A program made the translations under genes and the position numbers. Shown piece after piece: positions 17,401 to 26,317 of a stretch of DNA of 64,000 nt. The DNA is taken from contig JAVJVZ010000063.1 in assembly GCA_040220855.1 (NCBI GenBank), forward strand, positions 1 to 64,000. Direction: 5' to 3'. Position 1 is the first letter of the stretch, and each line of letters starts with the position of its first letter. The stretch is from JACKNG01 sp040220855. Lineage in GTDB: Bacteria; Pseudomonadota; Gammaproteobacteria; Ga0077536. The notes below the pieces were generated by a model. That model ran no database searches. It saw only the letters and a program-made list of their open reading frames with translations, and was not told the DNA's origin.

Positions 17401-18396
17401 CTAGTGCCCCTCGGTTCTGCGGCTCTTTCCGAGATGATCAAGTCGCCGGAGCGGATAGCGCAGCAGCTCGCACATCACGAATGGATCGAGCATCATCTGA
17501 CGCGCAAGTTGCCGCAATGGGAGACGAAAGCGAACGAGCATATGCCAGAAAATAGCCGCGAAGTCGCGCCGTTGCGTGCACAACTGTCTGCGCAGCATAG
17601 TTTTGGCCTTTTCGTGGTGAGTCAGTTGATCGCGCGCCTTTAGGGTTGCACTTGTTTGATCGTACACTATCGCAAGGCTCGAGACCCCGCCCCAAGGCAC
17701 TGATTCATATACGTTAATCCCGCGTCCTGAATACACCTCAATTATTTTAGAGATCATTACTTTCGGTCGACTCATCATCATCATATAAACGAATAATCGG
17801 TCCTCCGATGCGTTTCGCAAGCGAGCGTCAAAGCGTAAAGAAGAAAACCGGCTCATACGGTAAGCCAAGCCTGAGAGCTTGCACATTGGCGCGTTCATCT
17901 CGCTGATTAGCGGATCACCGACGATCTCTCCAGCGTCGCCGAGTATCGCGCTCGGGGTGAGAGTGAGAGACCGACGAGACGGCATTCTCATTACATCTTT
18001 GGTTGCATTTAGCGGGATCCAGTTGCAAGCGTAGACGTCATAGCCACTTTGCAAAGAAGTGACCGCCCGCGCAAGGTGATCCGGGCCCCATTCATCATCG
18101 GAATCCAAAAAAGCGATGAAGCCATCCTTGTCGGCAACATCGAGCCCTCGGTTGCGAGCGCCAGCAGGACCCTGATTATCTTGATGAATAATGCGGTATT
18201 TGAGATGAACGGGGAATTGCACATCATTCAACTCGCTTTCCGCCCTAACCGGAGAAGCATCGTCCACCACAATCAGCTCAATTCGCTCAACGTCTGGGTG
18301 ATCGAAAATCTGACGTTGGGCACATACAGAACGGATTGCCCGCGCAAGGATACCTCGCTTATGCTGGAAAAATGGCACGATTATGTAGACCTGCAT
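17401..18396 (-). CDS. Glycosyltransferase family 2
   Basis: 331 residues. The GT-A fold is clear: YIIVPFFQHKRGILARAI, IELIVVDDASP, the QDNQGPAGARNRGLD loop and the metal-binding FLDSDDEW. Residue NASEDRLF holds the catalytic-base-like acidic pair. No membrane domain is present, so it transfers a sugar in the cytoplasm to a lipid-linked acceptor. The sugar is unknown. Codon use and GC are lower than in the right half of the window. Confidence 0.9.
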   Translation of the reverse strand: MQVYIIVPFFQHKRGILARAIRSVCAQRQIFDHPDVERIELIVVDDASPVRAESELNDVQFPVHLKYRIIHQDNQGPAGARNRGLDVADKDGFIAFLDSDDEWGPDHLARAVTSLQSGYDVYACNWIPLNATKDVMRMPSRRSLTLTPSAILGDAGEIVGDPLISEMNAPMCKLSGLAYRMSRFSSLRFDARLRNASEDRLFVYMMMMSRPKVMISKIIEVYSGRGINVYESVPWGGVSSLAIVYDQTSATLKARDQLTHHEKAKTMLRRQLCTQRRDFAAIFWHMLVRFRLPLRQLARQMMLDPFVMCELLRYPLRRLDHLGKSRRTEGH

Positions 18397-18792
18397 GGGC
18401 CTTGGTCTTCTCTTGCTTCCATAAACAACGGCTCTATCATCAGACTGCTTGGTTCGCGCCCCAAGAGCAGAGACTAAACATTGCGACTGATCACGACACC
18501 AATATTGTTGGCTTCGGCGTGTAAACCGGCGATGGGCGCCAATGGTATCCCCTTACGGACAGACGTCGCTGCTACACCACCTACCGGACCACGACCGGGC
18601 CTTTTGATTGTTCAGGCTCTACATGCGGTACAACGCCAGTACGACCGGTAGCAGCTGCGGAATTGGGAACCGAAACTGCGAACGCGCCGACCCACAGGAG
18701 TGTTAGCCGCAGCGCGCAATCAAGTTTACGGCGCAGCCTCCGATATCTCGCATAATCTCTAACATCCTCCCGAAAAAGGGTGAGGGTGCCGA
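18397..18792. other. Intergenic, possible decayed frame
   Basis: No gene with a credible start. A minus-strand frame across about 18590-18800 reads LRLTLLWVGAFAVSVPNSAAA, which resembles a signal peptide, but it has no start codon in frame near a ribosome site. Confidence 0.35.
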
Positions 18793-19164
18793 TTACACTT
18801 TCTCCAAGAGTAACTTGTCACCCACCGGACGCAACTCAACGAACTGGAGCTCAAACACAATCTCAGTCTGCTGCACCTCGATATAACTGGCTAACAACGG
18901 GTGACCTAGCGCGGCCGCTGTAACGGCGGTCAGATATCCGTCGCCCGGGCCGGAGTGGAACGGCCGTACGATAAGGCCGGTAGGCAATAGGAGCCGCACA
19001 TGTCGGGAGTGACCGATCGCAGTATATCGGTCCGGCTCATTCGCGGAGAACCGCCGGTAGCCGATTATCTGAAGCGCCCCTTTCGCCTCATCAACCGATC
19101 CCGCGTAAAGCGTGAACAGGCTGGCACATTCATGCATCTTCCTCACGTGCGCTGGTAGCTGCAT
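18793..19164 (-). CDS. Hypothetical protein
   Basis: 123 residues, no recognised domain and no membrane segment. It contains YRRFSANEPDRYTAIGHSRH and ends DKLLLEKV. It is transcribed away from the FkbM methyltransferase (30 bases between the starts). A role in the polysaccharide locus is only suggested by position. Confidence 0.4.
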   Translation of the reverse strand: MQLPAHVRKMHECASLFTLYAGSVDEAKGALQIIGYRRFSANEPDRYTAIGHSRHVRLLLPTGLIVRPFHSGPGDGYLTAVTAAALGHPLLASYIEVQQTEIVFELQFVELRPVGDKLLLEKV

Positions 19165-19194
19165 CGAATTTTTCCACCGTCGGATGAAACTGGA

Positions 19195-20031
19195 ATGCTT
19201 TATCGTTTGAGCAAGTTGCCGAAATATCTCAAGGCCTTCGGGATAGTGCCAGGTCTGCGCCTATGGCGCCAAGTGGAACTGCGCTGCCAAGCCAATGCGG
19301 GTTTGGGGCTGCGCCGGCTCGATGTGCCGGGTTACGAAGCACCCATTCATCTGAGGGCCACAACCGCTGACCACGCCACATTCTGGCAGTGCATGGTAAT
19401 GGAACAGTACGACTTCTTTGCTTTTCCTCAAGCACAGCACCTTATGCGTGCCTATCGCAAAATGCTGGACGAGGGCGAGAAGCCGCTAGTAATCGATCTC
19501 GGCGGTAATATCGGGCTCGCGACAGTCTGGCTTGCGCACAAGTTGCCAGAAGCGCAGTTCGTCGTTGTCGAACCGGATGCCGACAATCTCGAGCTCCTCC
19601 GCCGCAACACGGCGCATCTGCGCAGCCGCGTCAGGCTGCTCCACGGTGGGATCTGGCACCGGCCGGCGATGCTGAGGATCGTCAATCCCGAATCCGGATC
19701 CGCAGCCTTGCGGGTGGAGGAACACCCCGTCGGCGAAGGTCGGGGTATCCGCGCCTACACAGTGTCCGAGGCCTGTGCGATCGCCGGAGCGAGCAGCCCG
19801 TTCATCGTCAAGATAGACATTGAGGGCGCGCAAGCGCATCTATTCAGCGAGAATACTGAGTGGGTCGGCGGTACCCACCTCGTCACGCTCGAACTGGATG
19901 ATTGGCAATTCCCCTGGGGAGGCACCAGTGAAACGTTCTTCAAAACCGTAAGCCGATTTCCATTTGATTACCTCATGCGAGACGAGAGCATCTTCTGCTT
20001 TCGCAATTTCGGTTACAAGAGCACCACCTGA
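19195..20031 (+). CDS. FkbM family methyltransferase
   Basis: 278 residues. It has the FkbM order: VIDLGGNIGLATVWLAHKLP (SAM motif I), QFVVVEPDADNLELLRRN, RVRLLHGGIW, and later FIVKIDIEGAQAHLF. These enzymes make O-methyl sugars or methylate other hydroxyls in surface glycans. The next gene, a flippase, starts one base after the stop, so the two are co-translated or at least co-transcribed. Confidence 0.9.
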   Translation: MLYRLSKLPKYLKAFGIVPGLRLWRQVELRCQANAGLGLRRLDVPGYEAPIHLRATTADHATFWQCMVMEQYDFFAFPQAQHLMRAYRKMLDEGEKPLVIDLGGNIGLATVWLAHKLPEAQFVVVEPDADNLELLRRNTAHLRSRVRLLHGGIWHRPAMLRIVNPESGSAALRVEEHPVGEGRGIRAYTVSEACAIAGASSPFIVKIDIEGAQAHLFSENTEWVGGTHLVTLELDDWQFPWGGTSETFFKTVSRFPFDYLMRDESIFCFRNFGYKSTT

Positions 20032-20032
20032 A

Positions 20033-21490
20033 GTGTCCCGCACGGCGCTGTTCTTTTCTTTTATTGACCGTTACTCAGGACTCATCGTGACGCTAGCAAC
20101 CTCAATGGTGTTGGCGCGCCTCCTCACGCCGGAGGAGATTGGTGTGTTTTCAGTAACGATGGTGTTCCTCGGGATCGTCGCTACCGTTCGCGACGTCGGC
20201 GCCGGCCAGTACATCGTCCGCGAACCTAACCTCACCGAAGACGGCGTTCGAGCCACCCGGACGATTCAGGTCAGCATCGGCTTGGCGCTTGCCGTCCTGA
20301 CATTCCTGACAGCTCGGCCACTTGCAGCGTTCTACGAATCCGAAGAAATCACGGCGATTATGCATATCCTAGCCGCAAACTTCGCGGTTATACCCTTTGG
20401 TGCCGTGATGGTTGCGGTCTGGACCAGGGAACTGCAGTTCCAGAAGATCGCAGCGATGCGATTCAGCGGCGCGATCGCCGGCTCTGCCACCGGCATTTCG
20501 CTGGCGTATCTTGGCCACGGGGCAGTAAGCCTTGCTTGGTCGGCGCTGGCTACTCAGCTCACAGGAGTTGCGGTGGCTTCATTATTGTGGCAAGGGCGTT
20601 TCACCCTGATGCCTGGTTTGCGAGAGATTGGCAAGGTCTTCGCTTTCGGCGGCAGAGTCACTGCTTATTCTGTTATCCGCAGTGTAATGGAGGGAATTCC
20701 GGAAATGTTCCTCGCACGTTTGCAGGGAATGACTGCGACCGGTTTGCTTAGCCGCGGCCACGGTCTTGTTCTTTTATTCGATCGCCTCGTGATGGACGCG
20801 GTTGGGTCTGTGGTGTTCCCGGTATTTTCGAAGACCATGCGGGAAGGTGGCGACCTTACCCAAACCTACATGCGTGTGCTCGCGATGGTAACCGTATTAG
20901 GCTGGAGTTTCTTTGCAATACTAGCCGTGTCCGCGTTTCCAGTAATCCGCATTCTGTTTGGCAATCAATGGGACGGGGCAGTCAGCATCACGCGGATACT
21001 CTGTTTAGCGTTCGCCATTCAGCTGCCGCTGCGGCTAACGGTGACGCTTCTCGTCACCAAGGGCGCTATCGGACTCGTCGTTCGCACTGCTCTCATCTCG
21101 CTGATCGTGACCGCAGTGCTTTGTTTGATTGGCGCGTCGTACGGACTGCATGAATTAGGCTGGGGGCTGGTGATCGCAAATCTGGTCAACCTAGGACTAT
21201 GGATGCATACTGCCCACCGCGAAATCTGCTTCGCGCTCGCTCCGATGTTCAGGCTTACGACCGTGAGTTTGCTCATTGGTGCCGCCGCAGCAGCACCTTT
21301 CCTCGCGGTAGCTCAGCTGTTTCGCTTTGACGGGGATCTAGAGGATCTATTTCTCTTAATTCCCGCTGGCGTGATGGCGATGTTGTTGTTCATTATGCTC
21401 GCACGCCGAACCCGGCACGCGATTAACAGTGAGATCGAGCATGCGGTCAATGCCGCTAGCGCGCTGGTGAAGCGTTCGATGAAGAGGTAA
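20033..21490 (+). CDS. Oligosaccharide flippase, Wzx/MOP superfamily
   Basis: 485 residues with about 12-14 hydrophobic helices. The N-terminus FFSFIDRYSGLIVTLATSMV and LARLLTPEEIGVFSV are typical of polysaccharide transporters in the MOP superfamily (Polysacc_synt). The protein would flip lipid-linked repeat units to the periplasm. An open frame runs back to 19964, but the GTG at 20033, one base after the FkbM stop, removes a 68-base overlap and starts at family-like sequence. This makes the locus a Wzx/Wzy-type system; no Wzy polymerase was recognised in the window. Confidence 0.88.
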   Translation: MSRTALFFSFIDRYSGLIVTLATSMVLARLLTPEEIGVFSVTMVFLGIVATVRDVGAGQYIVREPNLTEDGVRATRTIQVSIGLALAVLTFLTARPLAAFYESEEITAIMHILAANFAVIPFGAVMVAVWTRELQFQKIAAMRFSGAIAGSATGISLAYLGHGAVSLAWSALATQLTGVAVASLLWQGRFTLMPGLREIGKVFAFGGRVTAYSVIRSVMEGIPEMFLARLQGMTATGLLSRGHGLVLLFDRLVMDAVGSVVFPVFSKTMREGGDLTQTYMRVLAMVTVLGWSFFAILAVSAFPVIRILFGNQWDGAVSITRILCLAFAIQLPLRLTVTLLVTKGAIGLVVRTALISLIVTAVLCLIGASYGLHELGWGLVIANLVNLGLWMHTAHREICFALAPMFRLTTVSLLIGAAAAAPFLAVAQLFRFDGDLEDLFLLIPAGVMAMLLFIMLARRTRHAINSEIEHAVNAASALVKRSMKR

Positions 21491-21581
21491 TAGGGTCTGC
21501 TTTGCTGCACCTGCGTGTTACGCTTTATGAATGGCGCTCCTTCGTGTCCCGCTTGTTTCCTTCGCAACCACCTTATCCTAC

Positions 21582-21644
21582 TCAGGGCAAACAAACCGCA
21601 ACGGACCAGATAGAATCCGATCCTGAAGAAACGTGATATTGAAA
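21582..21644 (-). pseudogene. Displaced 3' end of the GT8-like glycosyltransferase gene
   Basis: Reading past the IS481 element, the glycosyltransferase frame resumes as FQYHVSSGSDSIWSVAVCLP and stops at TGA (21582-21584). This probably is the original C-terminus, cut off by the insertion. Confidence 0.6.
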
Positions 21645-21669
21645 TGTAGAAGTTCAGACCCGATCTGAC
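21645..21669 (+). repeat. Left terminal inverted repeat of IS481 element
   Basis: Matches the reverse complement of 22821-22845 with about four differences. Confidence 0.85.
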
Positions 21670-21706
21670 AGTTCCCAGTTTTGAAGAGTTGTCTGTCAGC
21701 CGGAGT

Positions 21707-22741
21707 CTAAGCCAGCTTCTTCTCCTTCCAGATGGCCTTGCCATCAATCAGCGTCTGCATCGGTAAGCATCCACAGCACATCTTGCCTCGATGCGTACGC
21801 TCAGTATTGTATTCCTCGACCCAGGCATCAAGGTCGTGTTGCAGCGATTCGATGTCTGCGTAGACCTCCTTGCGGAACGTCACTTGGTAGAGCTCCTGCA
21901 ACAGCGTCTTATGGAAGCGCTCGCAGATACCGTTCGTCTGCGGTGACTTCGCCTCGGTCTTCGTATGGTCGATGTCGTTGACCGCCAGGTACAGCTCATA
22001 GTCGTGTTGCTCGACGCGGCCGCAGTACTTGGTACTGCGGTCCGTCAGAATGCGCAGCAGTGGCAGCTCGTGCGCTTCGAACAACGGGAGAACCCGGTCG
22101 TTGAGCAGATCGGCCGCGGTGATGGGCGTCTTGGTCGTATATAGCTTCGCCGCCGCCACCTTGCTGTAGGTGTCAACGAAGGTCTGCTGGTAGATACGAC
22201 CAACGCCCTTCAGTGTGCCAACGTAGAACGTGTCCTGAGAGCCGAGATAGCCCGGGTGGGCCGTCTCAATCTCGCCGGCCGCTTCGTCGTCGTAGCGCCT
22301 TTTCTCCAATGCCGCGACCTGCGCTTCGGTCAGAATGAGGCCCTCGGCGGCCACCTTCTCCTTCAGCGCCCGTAAGCGGTCGCGGAAGCAGTCCAGGTTG
22401 TTCCTCATCCAGGCCCCGCGGACACCGGTCGGGGAGACGAAAATCCCGCGCTTACGCAGCTCGTTGCTCGCCCGCACCTGGCCATGGGCCGGCTGCTCGA
22501 GCGCGTAGGTGATGACCGCTTCCTCGACCGCCGAATCGATACGATTCTTCGGATTCGGTTGACGCCGATTCGAATCGACCAACGCCTCGACACCACCTTC
22601 GTCTACCGCCGCTTTGCAGCGATAGAATGTATCCCGCGACAGGCCCATGACCTTGCAGGCCCGGGACACATTGCCCAGCCCTTCTGCCAGATTGAGCAAG
22701 CCGACCTTGTGCTTAATGACTTTCTCGCTAATATTCAACAT
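21707..22741 (-). CDS. IS481-family transposase
   Basis: 344 residues from the ATG at 22741, which has GAGAGG 8 bases upstream; the frame also runs to 22813. The N-terminus is a helix-turn-helix (GNVSRACKVMGLSRDTFYR). The integrase core has FYVGTLKGVGRIYQQTFVD (first Asp as D in VDTYSKV), ILTDRSTKYCG (second Asp) and SPQTNGICERFHKTLL (Glu). All catalytic parts are present, so the copy may be active. Confidence 0.93.
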   Translation of the reverse strand: MLNISEKVIKHKVGLLNLAEGLGNVSRACKVMGLSRDTFYRCKAAVDEGGVEALVDSNRRQPNPKNRIDSAVEEAVITYALEQPAHGQVRASNELRKRGIFVSPTGVRGAWMRNNLDCFRDRLRALKEKVAAEGLILTEAQVAALEKRRYDDEAAGEIETAHPGYLGSQDTFYVGTLKGVGRIYQQTFVDTYSKVAAAKLYTTKTPITAADLLNDRVLPLFEAHELPLLRILTDRSTKYCGRVEQHDYELYLAVNDIDHTKTEAKSPQTNGICERFHKTLLQELYQVTFRKEVYADIESLQHDLDAWVEEYNTERTHRGKMCCGCLPMQTLIDGKAIWKEKKLA

Positions 22742-22820
22742 GAGGGTTACCTCTCTATGGTTTTGATGTGGCTTGGTAACTCCATCAAAATCGGGAACCC
22801 TCGCTTTCTTCAAGCACGGC

Positions 22821-22845
22821 GTCAGATCAGGTCGAGACTTCTACA
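22821..22845 (-). repeat. Right terminal inverted repeat of IS481 element
   Basis: Its tip supplies the TAG that now ends the GT8-like gene (22841-22843). Confidence 0.85.
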
Positions 22846-23932
22846 ATCGAAAGTTTAAATCAGCGACCAACTTCTGCGCTAACCTCGCATACAGTCCCCC
22901 CTCGAATCGCGCATGTCCGTAGAAATGGATGAGCTTGCAGCGCTCTGGTTCCACCTTATCGGACATGAAGGGATAGCTCTCCACGGGAAGTACTACCGGT
23001 TCTTCGGAATTGGCTATGAAGAAATTCGAGGTCAGCTGTTCGCTGCCCCACTCTGCCCACTTTTTTGCCCCGACAAGGCCTGACATCGTCTGACTGAAGT
23101 CACTAACGGCCTCCAGCCGCGCCGCCGTCTTGGCGAAGCCGGCGAACCCCGCGCAGCCGCGCACGTAGCGATGTGCTTCCTTGTCCGGATAGCGGGCAAA
23201 AGCGGCCTCACCCAAAACCTGGACATGCTGACTGTCGAGCGAACTCGCGTACTCGCTTGCCGACTCCAAGCTGACGAGCTCGCGTCCGCGGTAGGTTCCG
23301 AGGGTGAAACTGCGATTCGTCGCGAGACAGTCGAGCACTTCATCCGGTCGGCATAACGTCAACGTATCGGAGTCCAGCTGGATGACGTAGTCGTACTCGT
23401 TCAGCGAGGAAATGGCACACAGTCGTTCCCAGCACCCACCGGAAGGGCAACTACCACGTTCCACCTCACTAACACTGAGGAAACGTACACGATCAACGTT
23501 TCGTGATATCAAAGCCCGGTCAGCTGCTGACAAACCGTCATCGACCAGCACGTACTCACGCGGTATCACAAAGCGGGCGAACGACTTCAACGCGACCATG
23601 TACATTGTCAGATGCGGTGCATGCAGCTGGCTTAAGACGACAAAATCGGCTTCCGGATTGCACGGCGCCGGTGGGGTCTCAAAGATCCCCCTCACGCGCA
23701 TATCAAAGTAGCGCTTGTGCAGCTTGGCTCGAATGGAATCTAACACTGCAACTCCTATAGGGGCCTCCAGGTGGCCCAACAATAAAAACCCTAGGGACTT
23801 TACCAGGAAGGGCTCCTGGCCCACTATGCGCTGCTGTAGATCCATCGACAAGCTGGCAAAAACATGAAGCCTCAGGTACCGTCCACCCTGAATTTCGGCG
23901 CGGTCATTATCGAGAGCCGGATTGCGTAGCAA
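22841..23932 (-). CDS. Glycosyltransferase, GT8-like, 3' end altered by IS481
   Basis: 363 residues. A GT-A pattern is seen in FVVLSQLHAPHLTMYMVALK, YVLVDDG, YDYVIQLDSDTLTL (DxD motif) and CKLIHFYGHARFEGG (late His-containing motif). No exact family is certain; GT8-like or a related nucleotide-diphospho-sugar transferase fits best. The last residues and stop codon come from the IS481 end. The original C-terminus, about 20 residues longer, survives at 21582-21644. The change may be harmless, because the core motifs precede it. The true start could also be the later Met at MDLQQRIVGQ. Confidence 0.7.
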   Translation of the reverse strand: MLRNPALDNDRAEIQGGRYLRLHVFASLSMDLQQRIVGQEPFLVKSLGFLLLGHLEAPIGVAVLDSIRAKLHKRYFDMRVRGIFETPPAPCNPEADFVVLSQLHAPHLTMYMVALKSFARFVIPREYVLVDDGLSAADRALISRNVDRVRFLSVSEVERGSCPSGGCWERLCAISSLNEYDYVIQLDSDTLTLCRPDEVLDCLATNRSFTLGTYRGRELVSLESASEYASSLDSQHVQVLGEAAFARYPDKEAHRYVRGCAGFAGFAKTAARLEAVSDFSQTMSGLVGAKKWAEWGSEQLTSNFFIANSEEPVVLPVESYPFMSDKVEPERCKLIHFYGHARFEGGLYARLAQKLVADLNFRL

Positions 23933-24302
23933 CCTCGTTTGCCGGGATGCGGGCTGGCGGACTCACTGCGAGACACTCAAGGTTGCTCTGGCCTCTTACA
24001 GTAATGGCCTCTTCCCGCAGTTTCCACGCTGAGCTTTTGCCGCTCAGATCGGTGACAGTCACGCTACCTCCGTGACGGCCGTAGGCACTTGGGCAATGGT
24101 AGCGTCGTCGGCGCCGAGGACATCAAGACCCTTCAGACCATGCAATATCTCTGGACCCGATCAAGTACTGAAAGACAGGTGTAACAACAAACTTCACGCC
24201 CTCCCTGATGCGCAATTCTGTCGTCGTGGAATGATCGCGAACGACATGCTGCCGAAATGTCGCGATTTCTGACGGCGCACCAACAATAAGAAAGCTCGCA
24301 CG
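23933..24302. other. Intergenic, no gene recognised
   Basis: No convincing frame or regulatory signal on either strand; it separates the GT8-like gene from the hydrolase operon. Confidence 0.4.
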
Positions 24303-25157
24303 CTAAGTCGTTTCATCTACCAGGTTGCGCAACCAGGCGAGCGTGGCGTCCTCGACCTGCGCGCGCCAGGCGGCGCTCGAGAAGGTGTGGTTGGCCTCCG
24401 CCAGCGCGACGGTCTGCACGCAGTCGCGTGCCGCTGCGACCTGCCACGCGCGACTCTGTGCGGCGAGCGCGCGAAATTCTGCAGCGGTCAGGTCGTCACC
24501 GCTGAGGAGCAGCAGCGACGGTCCGGTGAAGCGTTGCCAGCCCTCCAGCATGCGTACGATGAATTGCTGGGCGCCTTGCCCGGACACGGGGCGGCCGCGA
24601 CCCATCGCGCGCCCGAGGTACCCGGCGAGGCTTTCGAACGAGTCGCGCCAGTCGACATCGAAGCGCGCCAGCTTGTGCCAGAAATCGCGGCTGCCAAGCC
24701 GTCCCCAGTAGTAGGTCTGCAGACGCGCACGTGCCTCTGTGTGCGGCGAGTGCACCCAGGGGTTGGCCAGCGCAAGCGCGCTCACACGGGCATCACGGTG
24801 CGCGTACATCATCGCCGCCGACGCGGCATCGCACAGTCCCCACAGTACGACCCGCGTCACCCCGGTCCGCTCAACGAGCTCATCCACGGCGACGCGAACA
24901 TCCTCGTCGACGGCTTCGAAGTCGCGCGCCGTTCCGCCACTGTCACCGATCCCGCGGTAATCGAAGCGGAACACGGGGTAGCCTGCCGCCGCGAGACGGC
25001 GTGCCAGCAGCACGAACTGGCGGTGGCTGCCCACGCGGGTCTGCGGCCCACCGACGATGATAACCACGCCAAGGTCGGCAGCGGCCTGCGCGGTATGCAG
25101 GATGCCGATCGCCGTGTCTTCCCCAATCGGGAATGCGAAGGCCGCTTCTTCAGGCAT
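24303..25157 (-). CDS. Exosortase-A-system-associated hydrolase 1 (alpha/beta hydrolase)
   Basis: 284 residues. The pattern IGILHTA, VVIIVGGPQTRVGSHRQFVL, YPVFRFDYRGIGDSGG, VVLWGLCDAASAAMMYA (nucleophile region; Cys or Asp in the elbow rather than a clear GxSxG) and a late NHTF (His) matches the TIGR03100-type group found with exosortase A. It sits 13 bases after hydrolase 2, and both end the five-gene operon. Their exact substrate is not known; with the acyl carrier protein an acyl transfer or release step is a fair inference. The open frame runs back to 25415, but the ATG at 25157 begins the family sequence. Confidence 0.85.
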   Translation of the reverse strand: MPEEAAFAFPIGEDTAIGILHTAQAAADLGVVIIVGGPQTRVGSHRQFVLLARRLAAAGYPVFRFDYRGIGDSGGTARDFEAVDEDVRVAVDELVERTGVTRVVLWGLCDAASAAMMYAHRDARVSALALANPWVHSPHTEARARLQTYYWGRLGSRDFWHKLARFDVDWRDSFESLAGYLGRAMGRGRPVSGQGAQQFIVRMLEGWQRFTGPSLLLLSGDDLTAAEFRALAAQSRAWQVAAARDCVQTVALAEANHTFSSAAWRAQVEDATLAWLRNLVDETT

Positions 25158-25170
25158 CACACTCACCGCG

Positions 25171-25980
25171 TCAATCTTCCAGCAGCGCGGTGCACGTCGC
25201 CGCGGTGACTGCTCCGGGTGCGGCAATCTCCTGGCTGGTCCAAAATTGCTCGGCGGAAACGACCCGCGTCTCGACCACGGCGCCGCAGGACGTCGCCGCT
25301 GCCGCGAAGCGAGAGAAAGGCGGCGTCGGCGTCGCGTCACCACCCGTGCGGACCTCGAGCAGCGTGGTCCGCGCCGCGGCCGCCAACGTCGCCGGGTCGA
25401 GGCGGGCTGCCGCAAATCCCTCGCTCAGCGCCGGCCCAAGCGGATAACCAGCGATTTCGACCGACCGGCCCGCTGTCAACTCGCTCTTCATCCACGCAAT
25501 GGACTCATCGCGGCCGGCGAACTTCGCCGCCATCACGCGCAGGCGCATGAATTGCTGCAGCAGGCGCTCGCCGTCGAAGACCGGCTGCCAGGCGACCACG
25601 CGCGCATTGGCGACCAGTCCCGACACGTGGAGGAACAGCGCACCGCTACGGATCGCGAGCAGTGCCGGAGCACCCGCCCCTGCTGCACCGTGAAACTGGC
25701 GAGCAAGCGTGGCAACCTCCTCGCACCAATCGGGCCACGTCACCTCGCCAAAGCTGCCCGCGCTATCACCGGTTCCGGACAGGTCGGGCACCAGCACTTC
25801 ACACCCCTGCAGGGTAAGCGTTCGTGCCGTCTCGGCAAGCAGGCGCCGACTCTTGTTCATTTCCTCGGCGAAGGGCGGCAACACCAGCACGCTCAGCCGA
25901 GGAGGACACGTGGGGCGGAAGTGGAGCGTGAACAGGCGCCTGCCTGCTACCTCCCGGAAGGCGGGTTCCATCACCACCAT
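25171..25980 (-). CDS. Exosortase-A-system-associated hydrolase 2 (alpha/beta hydrolase)
   Basis: 269 residues. FTLHFRP, VLVLPPFAEEMNKSRRLLAE, VLVPDLSGTGDSAGSFGEV and ALLAIRSGALF match the TIGR03101-type hydrolase 2. The PPFAEEMNKSRR block is a strong signature. The GxSxG elbow is replaced by AIRSGA. It is the fourth gene of the operon. Paired hydrolases 2 and 1 are typical of exosortase A polysaccharide loci, so the missing exosortase and acyl-CoA ligase are expected elsewhere in the genome. Confidence 0.87.
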   Translation of the reverse strand: MVVMEPAFREVAGRRLFTLHFRPTCPPRLSVLVLPPFAEEMNKSRRLLAETARTLTLQGCEVLVPDLSGTGDSAGSFGEVTWPDWCEEVATLARQFHGAAGAGAPALLAIRSGALFLHVSGLVANARVVAWQPVFDGERLLQQFMRLRVMAAKFAGRDESIAWMKSELTAGRSVEIAGYPLGPALSEGFAAARLDPATLAAAARTTLLEVRTGGDATPTPPFSRFAAAATSCGAVVETRVVSAEQFWTSQEIAAPGAVTAATCTALLED

Positions 25981-26030
25981 GATCTGGTCGTCAACGGTTG
26001 CGGGTCGCTGCCGTCGGGATCCTGCCGTCG

Positions 26031-26282
26031 TCAGTCGCCGACCTTGTGCGCGACAAATGCACTGAGCGACCCAACGGTCTCGAACACCGAGGCATCGACC
26101 TCATCGTCCTCGATGACGATGCCGTAGTGATCCTCCAGCGCCGTCAATACCGAAACCACGGCCATGGAGTCGAACTCGGGCAACTCCCCGAGCAGCGCCG
26201 TATTCTCGGTCAACGTGGTCTGAGCCGGATCGAGGCCGAGGACATCAGAAAGAATTCGACAAACGTCTTCGTTCATGGTCAT
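26031..26282 (-). CDS. Acyl carrier protein
   Basis: 83 residues. LGLDPAQTTLTENTALLG then EFDSMAVVSVL: Ser39 in DSM is the phosphopantetheine attachment site. Helix III (GIVIEDDEVDASVFETV) follows the usual pattern. It lies in the operon 50 bases before hydrolase 2. It would carry an acyl or aminoacyl group to the polysaccharide or an enzyme of the locus; the loading ligase is not in this operon. Confidence 0.92.
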   Translation of the reverse strand: MTMNEDVCRILSDVLGLDPAQTTLTENTALLGELPEFDSMAVVSVLTALEDHYGIVIEDDEVDASVFETVGSLSAFVAHKVGD

Positions 26283-26317
26283 GACTGGTAAGCTTAAGAG
26301 AAACCTGTGGGCTGCGG

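Larger units (their letters stand above)
21645..22845. mobile_element. IS481-family insertion sequence, complete
   Basis: A 1.2-kb element with 25-base inverted repeats beginning TGTAGAAGT (21645-21669 and 22821-22845), one transposase, and a likely 7-base target duplication, ATTGAAA at 21638-21644 and ATCGAAA at 22846-22852. It is inserted in the 3' end of the GT8-like gene: the broken-off end continues in frame on the other side (21582-21644). Confidence 0.92.

Noticed and set aside
18590..18800. Minus-strand signal-peptide-like frame (LRLTLLWVGAFAVSVPNSAAA)
   Set aside because: No in-frame start near a ribosome site, and no family resemblance; could be decayed but cannot be supported as a gene.
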